Origin: Fluviicola taffensis DSM 16823
Lineage (GTDB): Bacteria; Bacteroidota; Bacteroidia; Flavobacteriales_D; Crocinitomicaceae
NCBI RefSeq assembly: GCF_000194605.1
Contig: NC_015321.1
Location: forward strand, 3,224,001 to 3,288,000
DNA length: 64,000 bases
Direction: 5' to 3'
Position numbers and translations under genes: made by a program
Shown: one piece after another, positions 33,882 through 42,993 of the stretch
Numbering within the stretch: position 1 is the stretch's first letter
Layout: each line of letters starts with the position of its first letter
Notes under the pieces: model-generated
The model's input: the letters and a program-made list of their open reading frames with translations, nothing else
Database searches by the model: none
Told to the model about the DNA's origin: nothing

Positions 33882-35246
33882 ATGAAGAAAACAATGGTAT
33901 TGATTGGTTTGTTCTGTTCTACAATGGTATTCGGTCAGGAAACACTGCTGGAAAGACAAGCTGCTAAAACAAAAGAAAAAATCAAGCAGCGAGCAGAAAA
34001 CAGAGTGGAACAAGGAATTGATAAAACACTCGACAAAACCGAAGAAGAAATCGAAAACGGGATCAAGGACGGGAAGAAGCAAAAAAAAGAAAAGGATTCA
34101 CAATCGGAGACACCCGTTTCTTCTGAAGGGAAATCAGAAACGAATCGGGAGGGAGGAGCAGCTTCGAATACGAAACCCACATCCAAAAGCGCTGACAATC
34201 CGGAGTTCAAAGTCTATTCGAAGTTCGATTTTGTTTCTGGTGAGAAGGTATTGGGCTATGATGACTTTACTGGAGTTCCGGTGGGCGATTTTCCGCTCGA
34301 ATGGAATACCAACAGCTCCGCCGAAGTTGTCAGGATAGATCAAAACGAGCAGCGCTGGCTGATGCTCACAGCAGATGGTTATTTGCAACCTGATTTTATT
34401 TCCAATATGCCTGAAAATTTCACCATTGAATTCGATGTTCTGACAAGGTATAAGAGTTCCAATATTCTGGCTTACGGTTTCGATATTTACAGTTCCGATA
34501 ATCCCAATAGAGATTTGTCAGAAAAGTACCTGACACAGGGAAGTTTCCAGTTTACCTGGTCTGGTTGCCTTGAAAATGCAGGGTATGTCATTTATGAAGG
34601 TGGAGAAGAAATGACTAAAAATGAGGGATTGATCGTTCCGCCATTAAAGTGCCCTGATGACGGGAATATGCCCGCAAAAGTCCATTTTTCTATTTGGAGA
34701 CAAAAAACACGTTTGCGCGTTTATGCAGATGGCTTGAAGATCATCGACCTTCCTAGAGCGTTTAGTCCGACGCGAAAGTACAACGCGTTTAAAATCGGAT
34801 CGCATTATATGAATTTTGCTACTGCGGATGATAAGGATCTGTTTCTAATTTCTAACGTAAGATATGCGGAAGGAGGACAGGATACCCGAAGTAAACTGAT
34901 TACAGAAGGAAAATTGGTGACAAAAGGAATTTTGTTTGCATCTAATTCGGATCAGCTAAAGCCGGAATCTTATGGAGTGTTGAAAGAGATTGCAACTGCG
35001 CTAAGCGAAAATCCTGCAGTGCGTGTGAAAATAGTAGGACATACAGATTCTGACGGGGAAGAGTCTTTCAATGCAGAATTGTCAAAAAAACGTGCACTAG
35101 CGGTAAAGCAAGCCCTGATCAGTGAATTTAAAATCGAAGCCTCCAGGATGGAAACAGACGGGAAAGGAGAGAACGAACCAACAGATTCCAATGCAACATC
35201 GGTTGGAAAAGCCAATAACCGCCGAGTGGAATTTCTGAAATTGTAA
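33882..35246 (+). CDS. OmpA-family outer-membrane/periplasmic protein with charged N-terminal coil
   Basis: 454 residues: signal peptide (about 1-19), a highly charged Lys/Glu helix (about 22-75), a Ser/Thr-rich linker, a beta-sandwich middle domain (about 105-325, reminiscent of a laminin-G/LamG-like fold: NFTIEFDVLTRYKSSN) and a C-terminal OmpA peptidoglycan-binding domain (about 335-454) with ILFASNSDQLKPES, IVGHTDSDG and ANNRRVEF. The OmpA part should hold the peptidoglycan; the other parts have unknown partners. This domain order recurs in Bacteroidetes. Confidence 0.9.
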   Translation: MKKTMVLIGLFCSTMVFGQETLLERQAAKTKEKIKQRAENRVEQGIDKTLDKTEEEIENGIKDGKKQKKEKDSQSETPVSSEGKSETNREGGAASNTKPTSKSADNPEFKVYSKFDFVSGEKVLGYDDFTGVPVGDFPLEWNTNSSAEVVRIDQNEQRWLMLTADGYLQPDFISNMPENFTIEFDVLTRYKSSNILAYGFDIYSSDNPNRDLSEKYLTQGSFQFTWSGCLENAGYVIYEGGEEMTKNEGLIVPPLKCPDDGNMPAKVHFSIWRQKTRLRVYADGLKIIDLPRAFSPTRKYNAFKIGSHYMNFATADDKDLFLISNVRYAEGGQDTRSKLITEGKLVTKGILFASNSDQLKPESYGVLKEIATALSENPAVRVKIVGHTDSDGEESFNAELSKKRALAVKQALISEFKIEASRMETDGKGENEPTDSNATSVGKANNRRVEFLKL

Positions 35247-35427
35247 GATTTCCCCACAAACCAATAACAATCTAAAAAGTATAACCACTCACAGTTTTAT
35301 TAAAAACAGCGAGGCATTCAATCTAGGATGTCTCGTTTCAATTTCAGACCGTTTCAAGAATTTTTAAAACTGATTTTTTTTCTACTTATTTTTAGAAGGA
35401 ATTACCCTAAGTTTGTTTAAAAAAAAG

Positions 35428-36453
35428 ATGAATTCGGATTTTGTTGATTTTCGCTCGGATACAGTAACTAAACCTTCCAAAGAAATGCTCGAAGCAATGT
35501 TTCAAGCTTCGGTTGGAGATGATGTGTATGGAGAAGATCCAACTGTCAACGAATTGCAAGATTATGTGGCCCAACTTTTTGGGATGGAAGCAGCGCTGTT
35601 TTGTGCTAGTGGAACCCAAACGAATCAAATAGCGATTAATATTCATGTGAAACCAGGTGGTGAAGTTATTTGCCACGAGGAAAGTCATGTCTACAAATAC
35701 GAAGGTGGTGGAATTGCTAAAAATTCGGGAGCTTCTGTTAGACTTTTACAAGGAAATAGAGGAAGATTAAAGGCTTCGGAAATTGAAAAATGGATAATGC
35801 CTGATGATATTCATTTTCCAGTGACACAATTGATTTCCCTTGAAGATACTGCGAATAGAGGTGGAGGAGCTGTTTATGACTTTAAAGAAATACAGGCAAT
35901 TGCTCAATTAGCAAAGTCCAAAAATATTCCTCTTCATTTAGATGGCGCGCGTATTTTCAATGCTTTAGCTGTAAATGGAATAGATATCAAACAATATGCT
36001 TCTCAATTTGATTCTATTTCCATTTGTCTTTCCAAAGGACTCGGAGCGCCGGTGGGTTCCTTGCTACTTGGAACAAAAGACTTCATCCATCAAGCTAGAA
36101 GAGTTCGAAAAGTAATGGGCGGAGGAATGCGTCAAGCTGGTTTCTTAGCTGCAGCAGGTTTATATGCTTTGAAAAATAATGTGATTCGTTTATCAGAAGA
36201 TCATTCGAAAGCGAAGCAGCTGGAAGATACTTGTTTAAAATGTAGTTGGATTGAGAGTACTTTAGGAGTCGAAACAAATATATTAGTTGTAATTTTGAAA
36301 GAAGAATCAAAACGGGATTTTTACATACAAAAATTAGCAGAAGTTGGAGTAAAGGTTTCCGCATTTGGACCAGGAATGATTCGTTTTGTAACACATTTGG
36401 ATCTTTCACAAGAACAACTAGATTTTACCATTGAGCAACTAAAAAAACTATGA
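35428..36453 (+). CDS. ltaE: Low-specificity L-threonine aldolase
   Basis: 341 residues from the ATG at 35428 (an in-frame TTG at 35413 is less likely). PLP enzyme that splits threonine or allo-threonine to glycine and acetaldehyde. The N-terminal DFRSDTVTKPSKEML and GDDVYGEDPTVNELQ are family signatures; the PLP lysine lies in SICLSKGLGAPVGS; HLDGARIFNA binds the cofactor. The gene overlaps the downstream lipoprotein gene by 4 bases. Confidence 0.95.
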   Translation: MNSDFVDFRSDTVTKPSKEMLEAMFQASVGDDVYGEDPTVNELQDYVAQLFGMEAALFCASGTQTNQIAINIHVKPGGEVICHEESHVYKYEGGGIAKNSGASVRLLQGNRGRLKASEIEKWIMPDDIHFPVTQLISLEDTANRGGGAVYDFKEIQAIAQLAKSKNIPLHLDGARIFNALAVNGIDIKQYASQFDSISICLSKGLGAPVGSLLLGTKDFIHQARRVRKVMGGGMRQAGFLAAAGLYALKNNVIRLSEDHSKAKQLEDTCLKCSWIESTLGVETNILVVILKEESKRDFYIQKLAEVGVKVSAFGPGMIRFVTHLDLSQEQLDFTIEQLKKL

Positions 36454-37088
36454 GATTATTAGTCACTTCATTTTGTATAATTGCCTCCGTTGTTATTATT
36501 GCTTCTTGTTCTGAAACGCCAACTGAGACAGTCAGTTTGGATGATATTTCCCATACTTCAGATAAGTTCAACGATGTTGATGATAAAAAAGAAGAGGTGA
36601 AAACCCAAGATGATAAACCTAAGACGGCTTTCTTCTTAGTGGCATTCGATTCGATTTATAAAGATGCTTCGTGGCACAAACTAGATAGTTTATTGTTCCC
36701 AGATCGTTTCGGACCTTCGAAATTAGAAAAGTGGTATTTATTGGGTAATAAGGATAGTATTGTTGCGCTTCATTATGAATTTAAAGATAGTTTAAGAACC
36801 AAAAACGCCTTTTTCAATTGGATAGATTGTTACGGACCAAAATGTTTATCTTATCAAGTTGGATCTCAATTCAAAAAACAAAATAGAAACTCCTTGTTTT
36901 TAGTTGGAGCGAATCATTTGATTTACATAGAATCAAAATACCCCATTCCATCCGATAAGTTACTTCCGATTCTCAATGAAAAGGAAAAAGATCAAAATTG
37001 GATCTATATGCTCGAAATTCCAGGAAAAAAGAAAACCCGTTGGTCTGTAATTAAAGAAGGTGAATTAATAGAATTAACAGGACACTAG
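36450..37088 (+). CDS. Lipoprotein of unknown function
   Basis: 212 residues with a lipoprotein signal (IIASVVIIASC, Cys about 20), an acidic linker (about 21-52) and a globular C-terminal domain (KTAFFLVAFDSIYKDASWHKLDSLLFPDRF, FFNWIDCYGPKCLSY). I do not recognise a family. Start overlaps threonine aldolase by 4 bases, so they share a transcript, but no functional link is evident. Confidence 0.75.
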   Translation: MRLLVTSFCIIASVVIIASCSETPTETVSLDDISHTSDKFNDVDDKKEEVKTQDDKPKTAFFLVAFDSIYKDASWHKLDSLLFPDRFGPSKLEKWYLLGNKDSIVALHYEFKDSLRTKNAFFNWIDCYGPKCLSYQVGSQFKKQNRNSLFLVGANHLIYIESKYPIPSDKLLPILNEKEKDQNWIYMLEIPGKKKTRWSVIKEGELIELTGH

Positions 37089-37160
37089 GATATTAAGATA
37101 TCAGGACTATAGGACTAAAATCCAAGTCTTAATGTCCTAAAATCGTAACGTCCTAATATC
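37085..37160. repeat. Intergenic octad array, AGGAT/AGGAC type, with inverted second half
   Basis: Period-8 words (CTAGGATA, TTAAGATA, TCAGGACT, ATAGGACT) then the opposite type (AAGTCTTA, ATGTCCTA, AAATCGTA, ACGTCCTA). Same family as 18573-18662. It begins inside the stop codon area of the lipoprotein gene and ends 10 bases before the next ATG. Confidence 0.8.
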
Positions 37161-37169
37161 AATAAAGAA

Positions 37170-37499
37170 ATGAAAGTAGTAAACAGAGGATACATTTACG
37201 TAGAGCCAAAACAAGCATTTTGTGATTGGGCGAAAGAACACGATGCAGATTTTGACTTTGACGAATCGGACGATTTGGAAGGGGATTTGTACTTGATTGA
37301 AGAAGATTTTTTCGAATACGAACCGTTGATTGAGTCACATTTTAAAAAGATTTTCAAAAATGAATGTATGGCTGTTGTTGATTCTGAAGATGAATTTCCG
37401 AAACCAACACTTGATATGTTCTTAGATTGGTTCGTTGTTAAAGTAGGCTCTAGTGTCTTTGATACGCAAAAAACCGATTTGGACAGCGAAAAGCTTTAA
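37170..37499 (+). CDS. Small acidic conserved-type protein of unknown function
   Basis: 109 residues, strongly acidic (HDADFDFDESDDLEGDLYLIEEDFFEYE) without signal peptide or membrane helix. Aromatic and acidic pattern with FLDWFVVKVGSSVFD near the end. I do not recognise it. Coding character is supported by a clean ATG, consistent codon use and its own place between a repeat array and the TonB receptor gene. Confidence 0.7.
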   Translation: MKVVNRGYIYVEPKQAFCDWAKEHDADFDFDESDDLEGDLYLIEEDFFEYEPLIESHFKKIFKNECMAVVDSEDEFPKPTLDMFLDWFVVKVGSSVFDTQKTDLDSEKL

Positions 37500-37591
37500 G
37501 TTTCATTTGACCGATTATAGTTTACAATTCACCGATTTTAATGTGAATCATTTATTTTTTCCATCTAATTTCGTCACGTAATTGTTTTATT

Positions 37592-39736
37592 ATGAAGTGT
37601 CTACTAATACTTATTTGTTTTGTTCCGCTTTTTTTGAAGGCGCAAACAACCATTGAGGGAGTCGTTTTAAATCAAAGTGGTAAGCCAGTTTTTATGGCAA
37701 CTATTTTTGTGAAAGGAACAACAGATGGTGCGCAAACTGATGAGAAAGGTGCTTTCAAATTAACAACTAAATCAACGGGAAAGCAACTGCTAGTTGTTAA
37801 AGGTGACGAGATAGCAGAACAATCAATCGAGGTTAATCTTACTGGAAAACCGATTGTTCAAACTATAAAAGTTCAACAATCCAGAGCAATCGAAGAAGTG
37901 GTTATTTCAGCTGGAACGATGTCTGCATCAAATGACCGTTCAGTGGCAATTTTAGATCCTTTGGATATTGTAACTACTGCTGGAGGACAAGGTGATATTG
38001 CTGGTGCAATCCAAACCCTTCCTGGTGTTCAGAGAAACGGTGGCGACCAAACTGGATTAATGGTTCGTGGTGGAGATGTGAGTGAAACTTCATTCATCAT
38101 TGATGGTTTAATTGCTCAGAATGCATTTGGAAGTTCTGTTCCTGGTGTGGGACAACGAACACGTTTTAGCCCCTTTCAGTTTAAAGGAACCGCTTTTAGT
38201 ACGGGTGGTTATACCGCTCGTTATGGTCAAGCTTTATCTTCGGTGTTAGATTTGTCAACATTGGATTTACCTGATCAAACAAATATCAATATTGGTGCAA
38301 GTTTTGGTGGAATTAATTTTGGTGGCTCAAAATTGATGGAAAATAGTGCTGTTGAGTTTACAGGGAATTATTCAAATCTGACGCCTTTCTTATGGCTCTC
38401 AAAAGCAAACATAAAATTTTACGAAGCTCCACAAGGATTTGGTTTTTCAGGACGTTATGTAGCAAAGACTTCCACCAGAGGAATGTTTAAAATGACTTTC
38501 AATCAGACGTATAATAGTTCTGGGCTAGAGATTCCTAATCCAGCAGTTGCAGGAACTAACATGCGTTTCGGATTGAAGAATCAAAATACTTATGTTAATA
38601 CCACATTTAAGAACTTTATTTCGGATAAATGGATGTACTATGTTGGTTTTTCATTGAGTAATAATGATGATGACATTAACTGGGACAGTATTGTTTCTAC
38701 TAGAAATGACAAGCGAGTTCAAGGAAGAGCTGAATTGGTTTATTCTCCAGGAAACAGATTTAAAATGGTTATTGGGAGTGAATTACAGCATTTTCAGTAC
38801 CGACAATTATACGATACATTGACTGGTCAATTTGCTGAAATGCTTAGTGCAGGTTATGTCGAAGCAGATATTATTCCTTTTCGAAATTTTGCAATTAAAC
38901 CTGGAGTTCGTGTAGAGTATTCAAAACTAATTGCAAAAGGAAACATCTCCCCACGTTTGGCAATGGCTATCAAGACAAGTAAAACAAGTCAAATTTCACT
39001 TGCTTCAGGGTATTTTTATCAGTTAGCTTCTCCAAATTATCTGATGCAAGGATATCGGCCTAATTTTCAAGAAGCAATGCATTTAATGGCTAATTATCAG
39101 ATTATTGCCAAAAGTCGAATTTTTCGATTGGAAGGATATTACAAATCTTATAGCCAATTGATTCGAGAAAATGGAGTTACTTACAATCCCAATGCTTTCA
39201 GATTTAATTATGGAATGGTTGATAACAGCGGTTCTGGATATGCTCAAGGAATAGATGTCTTTTGGAGAGATAAGAAGTCCATCAAAAATTTTGATTATTG
39301 GATTTCATACAGTTATATCGATACCAAAAGATTGTATCAAAATTATATCAGTAAAGTGACTCCGGATTACGTGTCTGATCACAATCTAAATGTAGTAATG
39401 AAATACTTTTCGACAAAATTGCAAACGAGTTTTTCAATGACATACAGCTATGCAAGTGGAAGACCTTATTACAACCCTTCGAATAGTCAATTTTTGAGAG
39501 ATCATTCACCTGATTATCATAATTTAGCCTTCACAGCAGCATATTTAACAACTATTAAAAAGTTCTTTACTGTCTTTTACATAAGTTTGGATAATATAAC
39601 CAATCAACACAATGTATTGGGTTATAATTATAGTTATGACGGGAGTCAGAGATATGAGATAAAGCCACCTTTTTATTTCAATATATTCTTCGGCTTCAAT
39701 ATGTCATTGAAAGAGTTTAACAAGGATGAAATATAA
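37592..39736 (+). CDS. TonB-dependent outer-membrane receptor with carboxypeptidase-like N-terminal domain
   Basis: 714 residues: signal peptide (about 1-17), carboxypeptidase-regulatory-like beta domain (TTIEGVVLNQSGKPVFMATIFVKGTTDGAQTDEKGAF; about 20-95), plug (GDIAGAIQTLPGVQRNGGDQTGLMVRGGDVSETSFIIDG; about 120-220) and a 22-strand barrel to the end, with the family's closing aromatic residue region (PPFYFNIFFGFNMSL). It is shorter than SusC-type receptors and has no SusD neighbour, so iron-, cofactor- or small-molecule uptake is as likely as glycan uptake. The gene 9 bases downstream may be co-transcribed. Confidence 0.92.
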   Translation: MKCLLILICFVPLFLKAQTTIEGVVLNQSGKPVFMATIFVKGTTDGAQTDEKGAFKLTTKSTGKQLLVVKGDEIAEQSIEVNLTGKPIVQTIKVQQSRAIEEVVISAGTMSASNDRSVAILDPLDIVTTAGGQGDIAGAIQTLPGVQRNGGDQTGLMVRGGDVSETSFIIDGLIAQNAFGSSVPGVGQRTRFSPFQFKGTAFSTGGYTARYGQALSSVLDLSTLDLPDQTNINIGASFGGINFGGSKLMENSAVEFTGNYSNLTPFLWLSKANIKFYEAPQGFGFSGRYVAKTSTRGMFKMTFNQTYNSSGLEIPNPAVAGTNMRFGLKNQNTYVNTTFKNFISDKWMYYVGFSLSNNDDDINWDSIVSTRNDKRVQGRAELVYSPGNRFKMVIGSELQHFQYRQLYDTLTGQFAEMLSAGYVEADIIPFRNFAIKPGVRVEYSKLIAKGNISPRLAMAIKTSKTSQISLASGYFYQLASPNYLMQGYRPNFQEAMHLMANYQIIAKSRIFRLEGYYKSYSQLIRENGVTYNPNAFRFNYGMVDNSGSGYAQGIDVFWRDKKSIKNFDYWISYSYIDTKRLYQNYISKVTPDYVSDHNLNVVMKYFSTKLQTSFSMTYSYASGRPYYNPSNSQFLRDHSPDYHNLAFTAAYLTTIKKFFTVFYISLDNITNQHNVLGYNYSYDGSQRYEIKPPFYFNIFFGFNMSLKEFNKDEI

Positions 39737-39745
39737 TTACCGATT

Positions 39746-40396
39746 ATGAAACATGTATTATTAATCGTGGTTTTAGCATTTACACTACAAGCAAATGCTC
39801 AAGAAGATGTGATGAAGGTATTGGTTCCCGTTTGTGCCAATTTAGATTCGTTGCATTCAACAGAAGACTGGAAACCAAAATCGGATGAATTTGCCAGTTT
39901 GAAAGAGAAGTATCCAGATAGTTGGATGCCTGCTTATTATTATGCGTATTCGTGTATTCAATTGTCTTATTTTGAGCCAGCATTAGCTATCAAAGATGCG
40001 CTTATTGATAATGCGGAAGAACAACTAGCAAAAATCGAAGGAAAATGTCCTTTGGCGGATGAAGTGCTAATCATGAAGGCATTGATTGCAAATGCACGAA
40101 TTGGTGCTGATCCTGAAAATCGTTGGCAGAAATATGGGAAAATTTTTGATGATAATCTAAAAGCGGCTAAAGCTATAAACGAGAATAATCCCCACATTTA
40201 TTTATTAAAAGGGATTTCCACATTTTACACACCAAAAATGTTTGGAGGAGGAGCTAAAAATGCGAAAACGTACTTTGAAAAAGCAAAAACAAAATACGAT
40301 TTAATCACAAATACAGATGTGGATAAACCTTATTGGTGGGGAAGAAGCACATGCTTCTATTTCTTTGGTGAGATTGAGAAAGAATTGGGGAAATAA
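39746..40396 (+). CDS. Periplasmic TPR-like protein of unknown function
   Basis: 216 residues; signal peptide (MKHVLLIVVLAFTLQANAQ). Helical repeats with TPR-like spacing (WMPAYYYAYSCIQLSYF, KAAKAINENNPHIYLLKGI, KTYFEKAKTKYDLI). It follows the TonB receptor by 9 bases, so the two probably form a unit, and it might assist the receptor in the periplasm (inference). Confidence 0.75.
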   Translation: MKHVLLIVVLAFTLQANAQEDVMKVLVPVCANLDSLHSTEDWKPKSDEFASLKEKYPDSWMPAYYYAYSCIQLSYFEPALAIKDALIDNAEEQLAKIEGKCPLADEVLIMKALIANARIGADPENRWQKYGKIFDDNLKAAKAINENNPHIYLLKGISTFYTPKMFGGGAKNAKTYFEKAKTKYDLITNTDVDKPYWWGRSTCFYFFGEIEKELGK

Positions 40397-40403
40397 ATAA
40401 GTC

Positions 40404-40445
40404 AAAATAGGTAGAGCTGTGATTAATCGCAACACTACCTATTTT
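40404..40445. terminator. Bidirectional terminator between convergent genes
   Basis: AAAATAGGTAG (40404-40414) with CTACCTATTTT (40435-40445); the loop itself has a small inverted repeat. Confidence 0.8.
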
Positions 40446-40897
40446 TATTCTTTTTCTATTAAATTCGAATTGTAGTATTGAGGATCATCACTTACATCTT
40501 TTTGGATCCAATCAGGTAAAGAATATTCTTCAGTTTCACTTTCCAGCTCAATTTCAGCAATAATTAATCCTTCCAGTTTTCCATGGAAAACATCGATTTC
40601 CCATTTCTTTTCGCCTATAATTATATCATAACGTTCCTTTTCAAGTACCTTGGAGCAAAAATCTGTCAATAAGTGTTTGGCATCGCTAAAGGGAATTTCA
40701 TACTCAAACTCATCTCTCGAAATTCCAACGGTTTTTCCTTTAATGGTTAAATATCCCTTTTCTCCTTTTGTTCGAACTCGAACCGTTTTCCCATCGATAT
40801 TTGAAATATATCCTTGTTCTATTTTTTTCGATTGCAGGTATTTAATAACATGCAAGATTTCATCGGTTACCAAATATTTTCGTTCTATTTCTTTCAT
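40445..40897 (-). CDS. CYTH-domain protein (triphosphate tunnel metalloenzyme)
   Basis: 150 residues. The N-terminal ExExK motif is EIERK (E3-K7); conserved charged strands continue in KTVRVRTKGEKGYLTIKGK, RDEFEYEIP, EKERYDIII, WEIDVFHGKLEGLIIAEIELESE, the usual tunnel-lining series. Family members hydrolyse inorganic triphosphate or similar organic triphosphates; adenylate-cyclase activity is rare. The region just upstream of the ATG is a heptad repeat array. Confidence 0.9.
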   Translation of the reverse strand: MKEIERKYLVTDEILHVIKYLQSKKIEQGYISNIDGKTVRVRTKGEKGYLTIKGKTVGISRDEFEYEIPFSDAKHLLTDFCSKVLEKERYDIIIGEKKWEIDVFHGKLEGLIIAEIELESETEEYSLPDWIQKDVSDDPQYYNSNLIEKE

Positions 40898-40910
40898 TTT
40901 TATAGACTAT

Positions 40911-40975
40911 AAGATTATAGACCAAAGACCATAGTTTATGAAGTCTTTCGTCTCCAGTCTTTTGTCTTGAATCTA
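40911..40975. repeat. Intergenic heptad array, AGAC/GTCT type, with inverted second half
   Basis: Words AGACTAT, AGACCAA, AGACCAT precede AGTCTTT, CGTCTCC, AGTCTTT, TGTCTTG, AATCTAT at period 7. It begins about 8 bases upstream of the CYTH start codon (ATG 40897-40895), where CATTTTTATAGACT is identical to the sequence before gatB. Confidence 0.85.
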
Positions 40976-41035
40976 TAGTGTACTAATTTACAATACATTT
41001 TGGAAAAAGCTTGCCAAATCACCTTAAATTGACGG

Positions 41036-41051
41036 ATAGACATGTGTCTAT
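41036..41051. promoter_or_regulatory. Inverted repeat, possible operator
   Basis: ATAGACA-TG-TGTCTAT, 90 bases before the deacetylase gene. Confidence 0.35.
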
Positions 41052-41107
41052 TTGCTCAGTAGTGACAAGGGATTCCTCGGAAGTTTTTTATCATTTATCG
41101 GAAATGC

Positions 41108-41136
41108 TTTGTCTATTCTCAATTTGCCTATCTTCG
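41108..41136 (+). promoter_or_regulatory. Promoter of the deacetylase operon, probably leaderless
   Basis: TTTG (41108-41111), 17-base spacer, TATCTTCG (41129-41136, one base off consensus). Only four bases separate the box from the ATG at 41141, so transcription would begin at or next to the start codon. Confidence 0.55.
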
Positions 41137-41140
41137 CAAG

Positions 41141-42133
41141 ATGCAGGTAATTCTGACTTTTGATTACGAATTGTTCTTCGGAACAAACACTGGAAGCGTT
41201 CAAAAATGCATGATTGAGCCGACAAATCGTCTATTGGACATCGCAGAAAAATTTCGTGTTCCGATGATTTTCTTTGTAGATGTTGGTTTTTTAATACAGT
41301 TAAATGAGAATGTAGAGAAATTCGAAAATTTGAAGCAGGATTGGAATCAAATTATGACTCAATTTGAGCGCATGGCACGGTTAAATTGTGAAATTCAATT
41401 ACATATCCATCCTCATTGGGAGAAATCATACTATGATGGTGAAAAATGGATTGTAAATGTGAATGAGGCGTATAAGCTGTCGGATTTTTCAAATGAAGAT
41501 GCTGTGGAAATTGTTAGAAAATACCACTGGTTTTTAAGTGAAATTGCACAGAATACAATCACAGTATATCGTGCTGGAGGTTGGTGTATTCAACCGTTTA
41601 GTCAAATTGAAAGCATTTTTAAAGAATTGGGAATTCGCATCGATTCAACTGTTTTTCCTGGTGGAAAGTTCGAATCCGAACACTATCACTTTGATTTCAA
41701 GCAAGTAAAGTCCTTTGGAAATCCTTACCGCTTTCAATCAGATGTTACGAAGCCGGAGCCAAACGGTTATTTCTTAGAAGTTCCAATTGCTTCTTGGGAA
41801 TTTTCGCCCTTGTTTTATTGGCGATTATATATTTTAGGTAGATTGAATCCAACCGATCATAAAATGATAGGAGATGGGACATTCTTGGCTCAGCCAGGAA
41901 GGAAGAAATCAGTACTATTGAATAAAACATGGAATCATGTTAGTTCGGATGGATATTATGCTTCCTTGTTAAAAAAACAGGCTCGATTCTATAAAAGCAA
42001 ACAAGTGGAAACCTTTGTGGTAATTGGACATCCAAAAGGAATGACTCATTTTTCTTTAAAATGTTTGAATTCGTTTGTTGCAGATACAAAATCATCGTAC
42101 CAATTCGTTAATTATTCCGCATGCAGTTTGTAA
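41141..42133 (+). CDS. Polysaccharide deacetylase-like protein (NodB-like fold)
   Basis: 330 residues, cytosolic (no signal). LTFDYELFFG (acidic motif, D8), PMIFFVDVGFL, IQLHIHPHW (the metal-binding His pair) and YRAGGWCIQPFS fit the divergent polysaccharide-deacetylase group found in exopolysaccharide clusters. IDSTVFPGG and VIGHPKGM near the end match further NodB motifs. It overlaps the next gene by 13 bases. With the following FemAB-like, SDR and CapD-type genes it suggests surface polysaccharide synthesis; substrate unknown. Confidence 0.82.
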   Translation: MQVILTFDYELFFGTNTGSVQKCMIEPTNRLLDIAEKFRVPMIFFVDVGFLIQLNENVEKFENLKQDWNQIMTQFERMARLNCEIQLHIHPHWEKSYYDGEKWIVNVNEAYKLSDFSNEDAVEIVRKYHWFLSEIAQNTITVYRAGGWCIQPFSQIESIFKELGIRIDSTVFPGGKFESEHYHFDFKQVKSFGNPYRFQSDVTKPEPNGYFLEVPIASWEFSPLFYWRLYILGRLNPTDHKMIGDGTFLAQPGRKKSVLLNKTWNHVSSDGYYASLLKKQARFYKSKQVETFVVIGHPKGMTHFSLKCLNSFVADTKSSYQFVNYSACSL

Positions 42134-42993
42134 AAGCAGATACAAAAGAAGTAAAACAGAATTGGGATGAGCTGGTATCATCACAAAAGGGTTCTATTTT
42201 TTCGGAATCAAATTATTTAGATGCAACTGCTCAACAATGGTTTATCCTGTATTCCGATGATTTCAAATCGGGAATGGCTTGTCCATTTGTTGTTAAAGGG
42301 GGAATTAAAATTTTAGTAACTCCTTTTTTCAATCGATTCATGGAGTGGATTGGAAATTCAGTTTCGGAACAAGAAATCATTTCAGCGCTAAAAAGTAAAT
42401 TTCCAGTAGCCGATCTTCAAGTTGGAAGAGGATTTAGTTTGAATCAGCGCATATATCAAAAATTGGAAACAGGGAATTTGAATCTGAACCAACAAGCGAA
42501 ACGATCTTTGAATAAATCGAAGGGATTTCAAATAGACAGAAAAACAAATATTCCCAAAATGATTCAATTGTTGAATCAAGAATTGGCGCACAAAATTCAT
42601 GGAATAAATCCTGAAACACTTTCTATTTTAGAAGTTTTGGTGAAAAAATACAGCGAATCTAAATTGAGGCAGTTTAATTTAATGCAAGAAAACAAGTGGT
42701 TGGGAGCAATTTGGATTCTTGAAACAGATTCTTCAATCCTTTATTTAAAAGGAACCACGACTGATGAAGCAAAAAAAATGGGCGGAATGTATCGATTGAT
42801 TCATACAGGAATCGAATATGCGCATGAACAAGGTAAAATATTCGATTTTGGAGGTTCAAATGCGGAGTCTGTTCGAAGATTTAATTTGAATTTTGGCGCA
42901 GAAGATGTTGTATATTCGCAATTGAGCTGGAATAATGGCCCATTTTGGTGGAAGACGATAAAAATGATACGAGATAAATGGACAAAAAAGTAA
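42121..42993 (+). CDS. FemAB/GNAT-like acyltransferase (BioF2-like)
   Basis: 290 residues. The C-terminal half has an Acetyltransf_6/FemAB-like pattern: WLGAIWILETDSSILYLKGTTTDEAKKMGGMYRLIHTGIEYAHEQGKIFDFGGSN. Such proteins transfer amino acids or acyl groups to cell-wall or polysaccharide precursors, and in other phyla accompany a polysaccharide deacetylase in exopolysaccharide loci. Overlaps the genes on both sides (13 and 16 bases). Substrate cannot be told. Confidence 0.75.
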   Translation: MQFVKADTKEVKQNWDELVSSQKGSIFSESNYLDATAQQWFILYSDDFKSGMACPFVVKGGIKILVTPFFNRFMEWIGNSVSEQEIISALKSKFPVADLQVGRGFSLNQRIYQKLETGNLNLNQQAKRSLNKSKGFQIDRKTNIPKMIQLLNQELAHKIHGINPETLSILEVLVKKYSESKLRQFNLMQENKWLGAIWILETDSSILYLKGTTTDEAKKMGGMYRLIHTGIEYAHEQGKIFDFGGSNAESVRRFNLNFGAEDVVYSQLSWNNGPFWWKTIKMIRDKWTKK

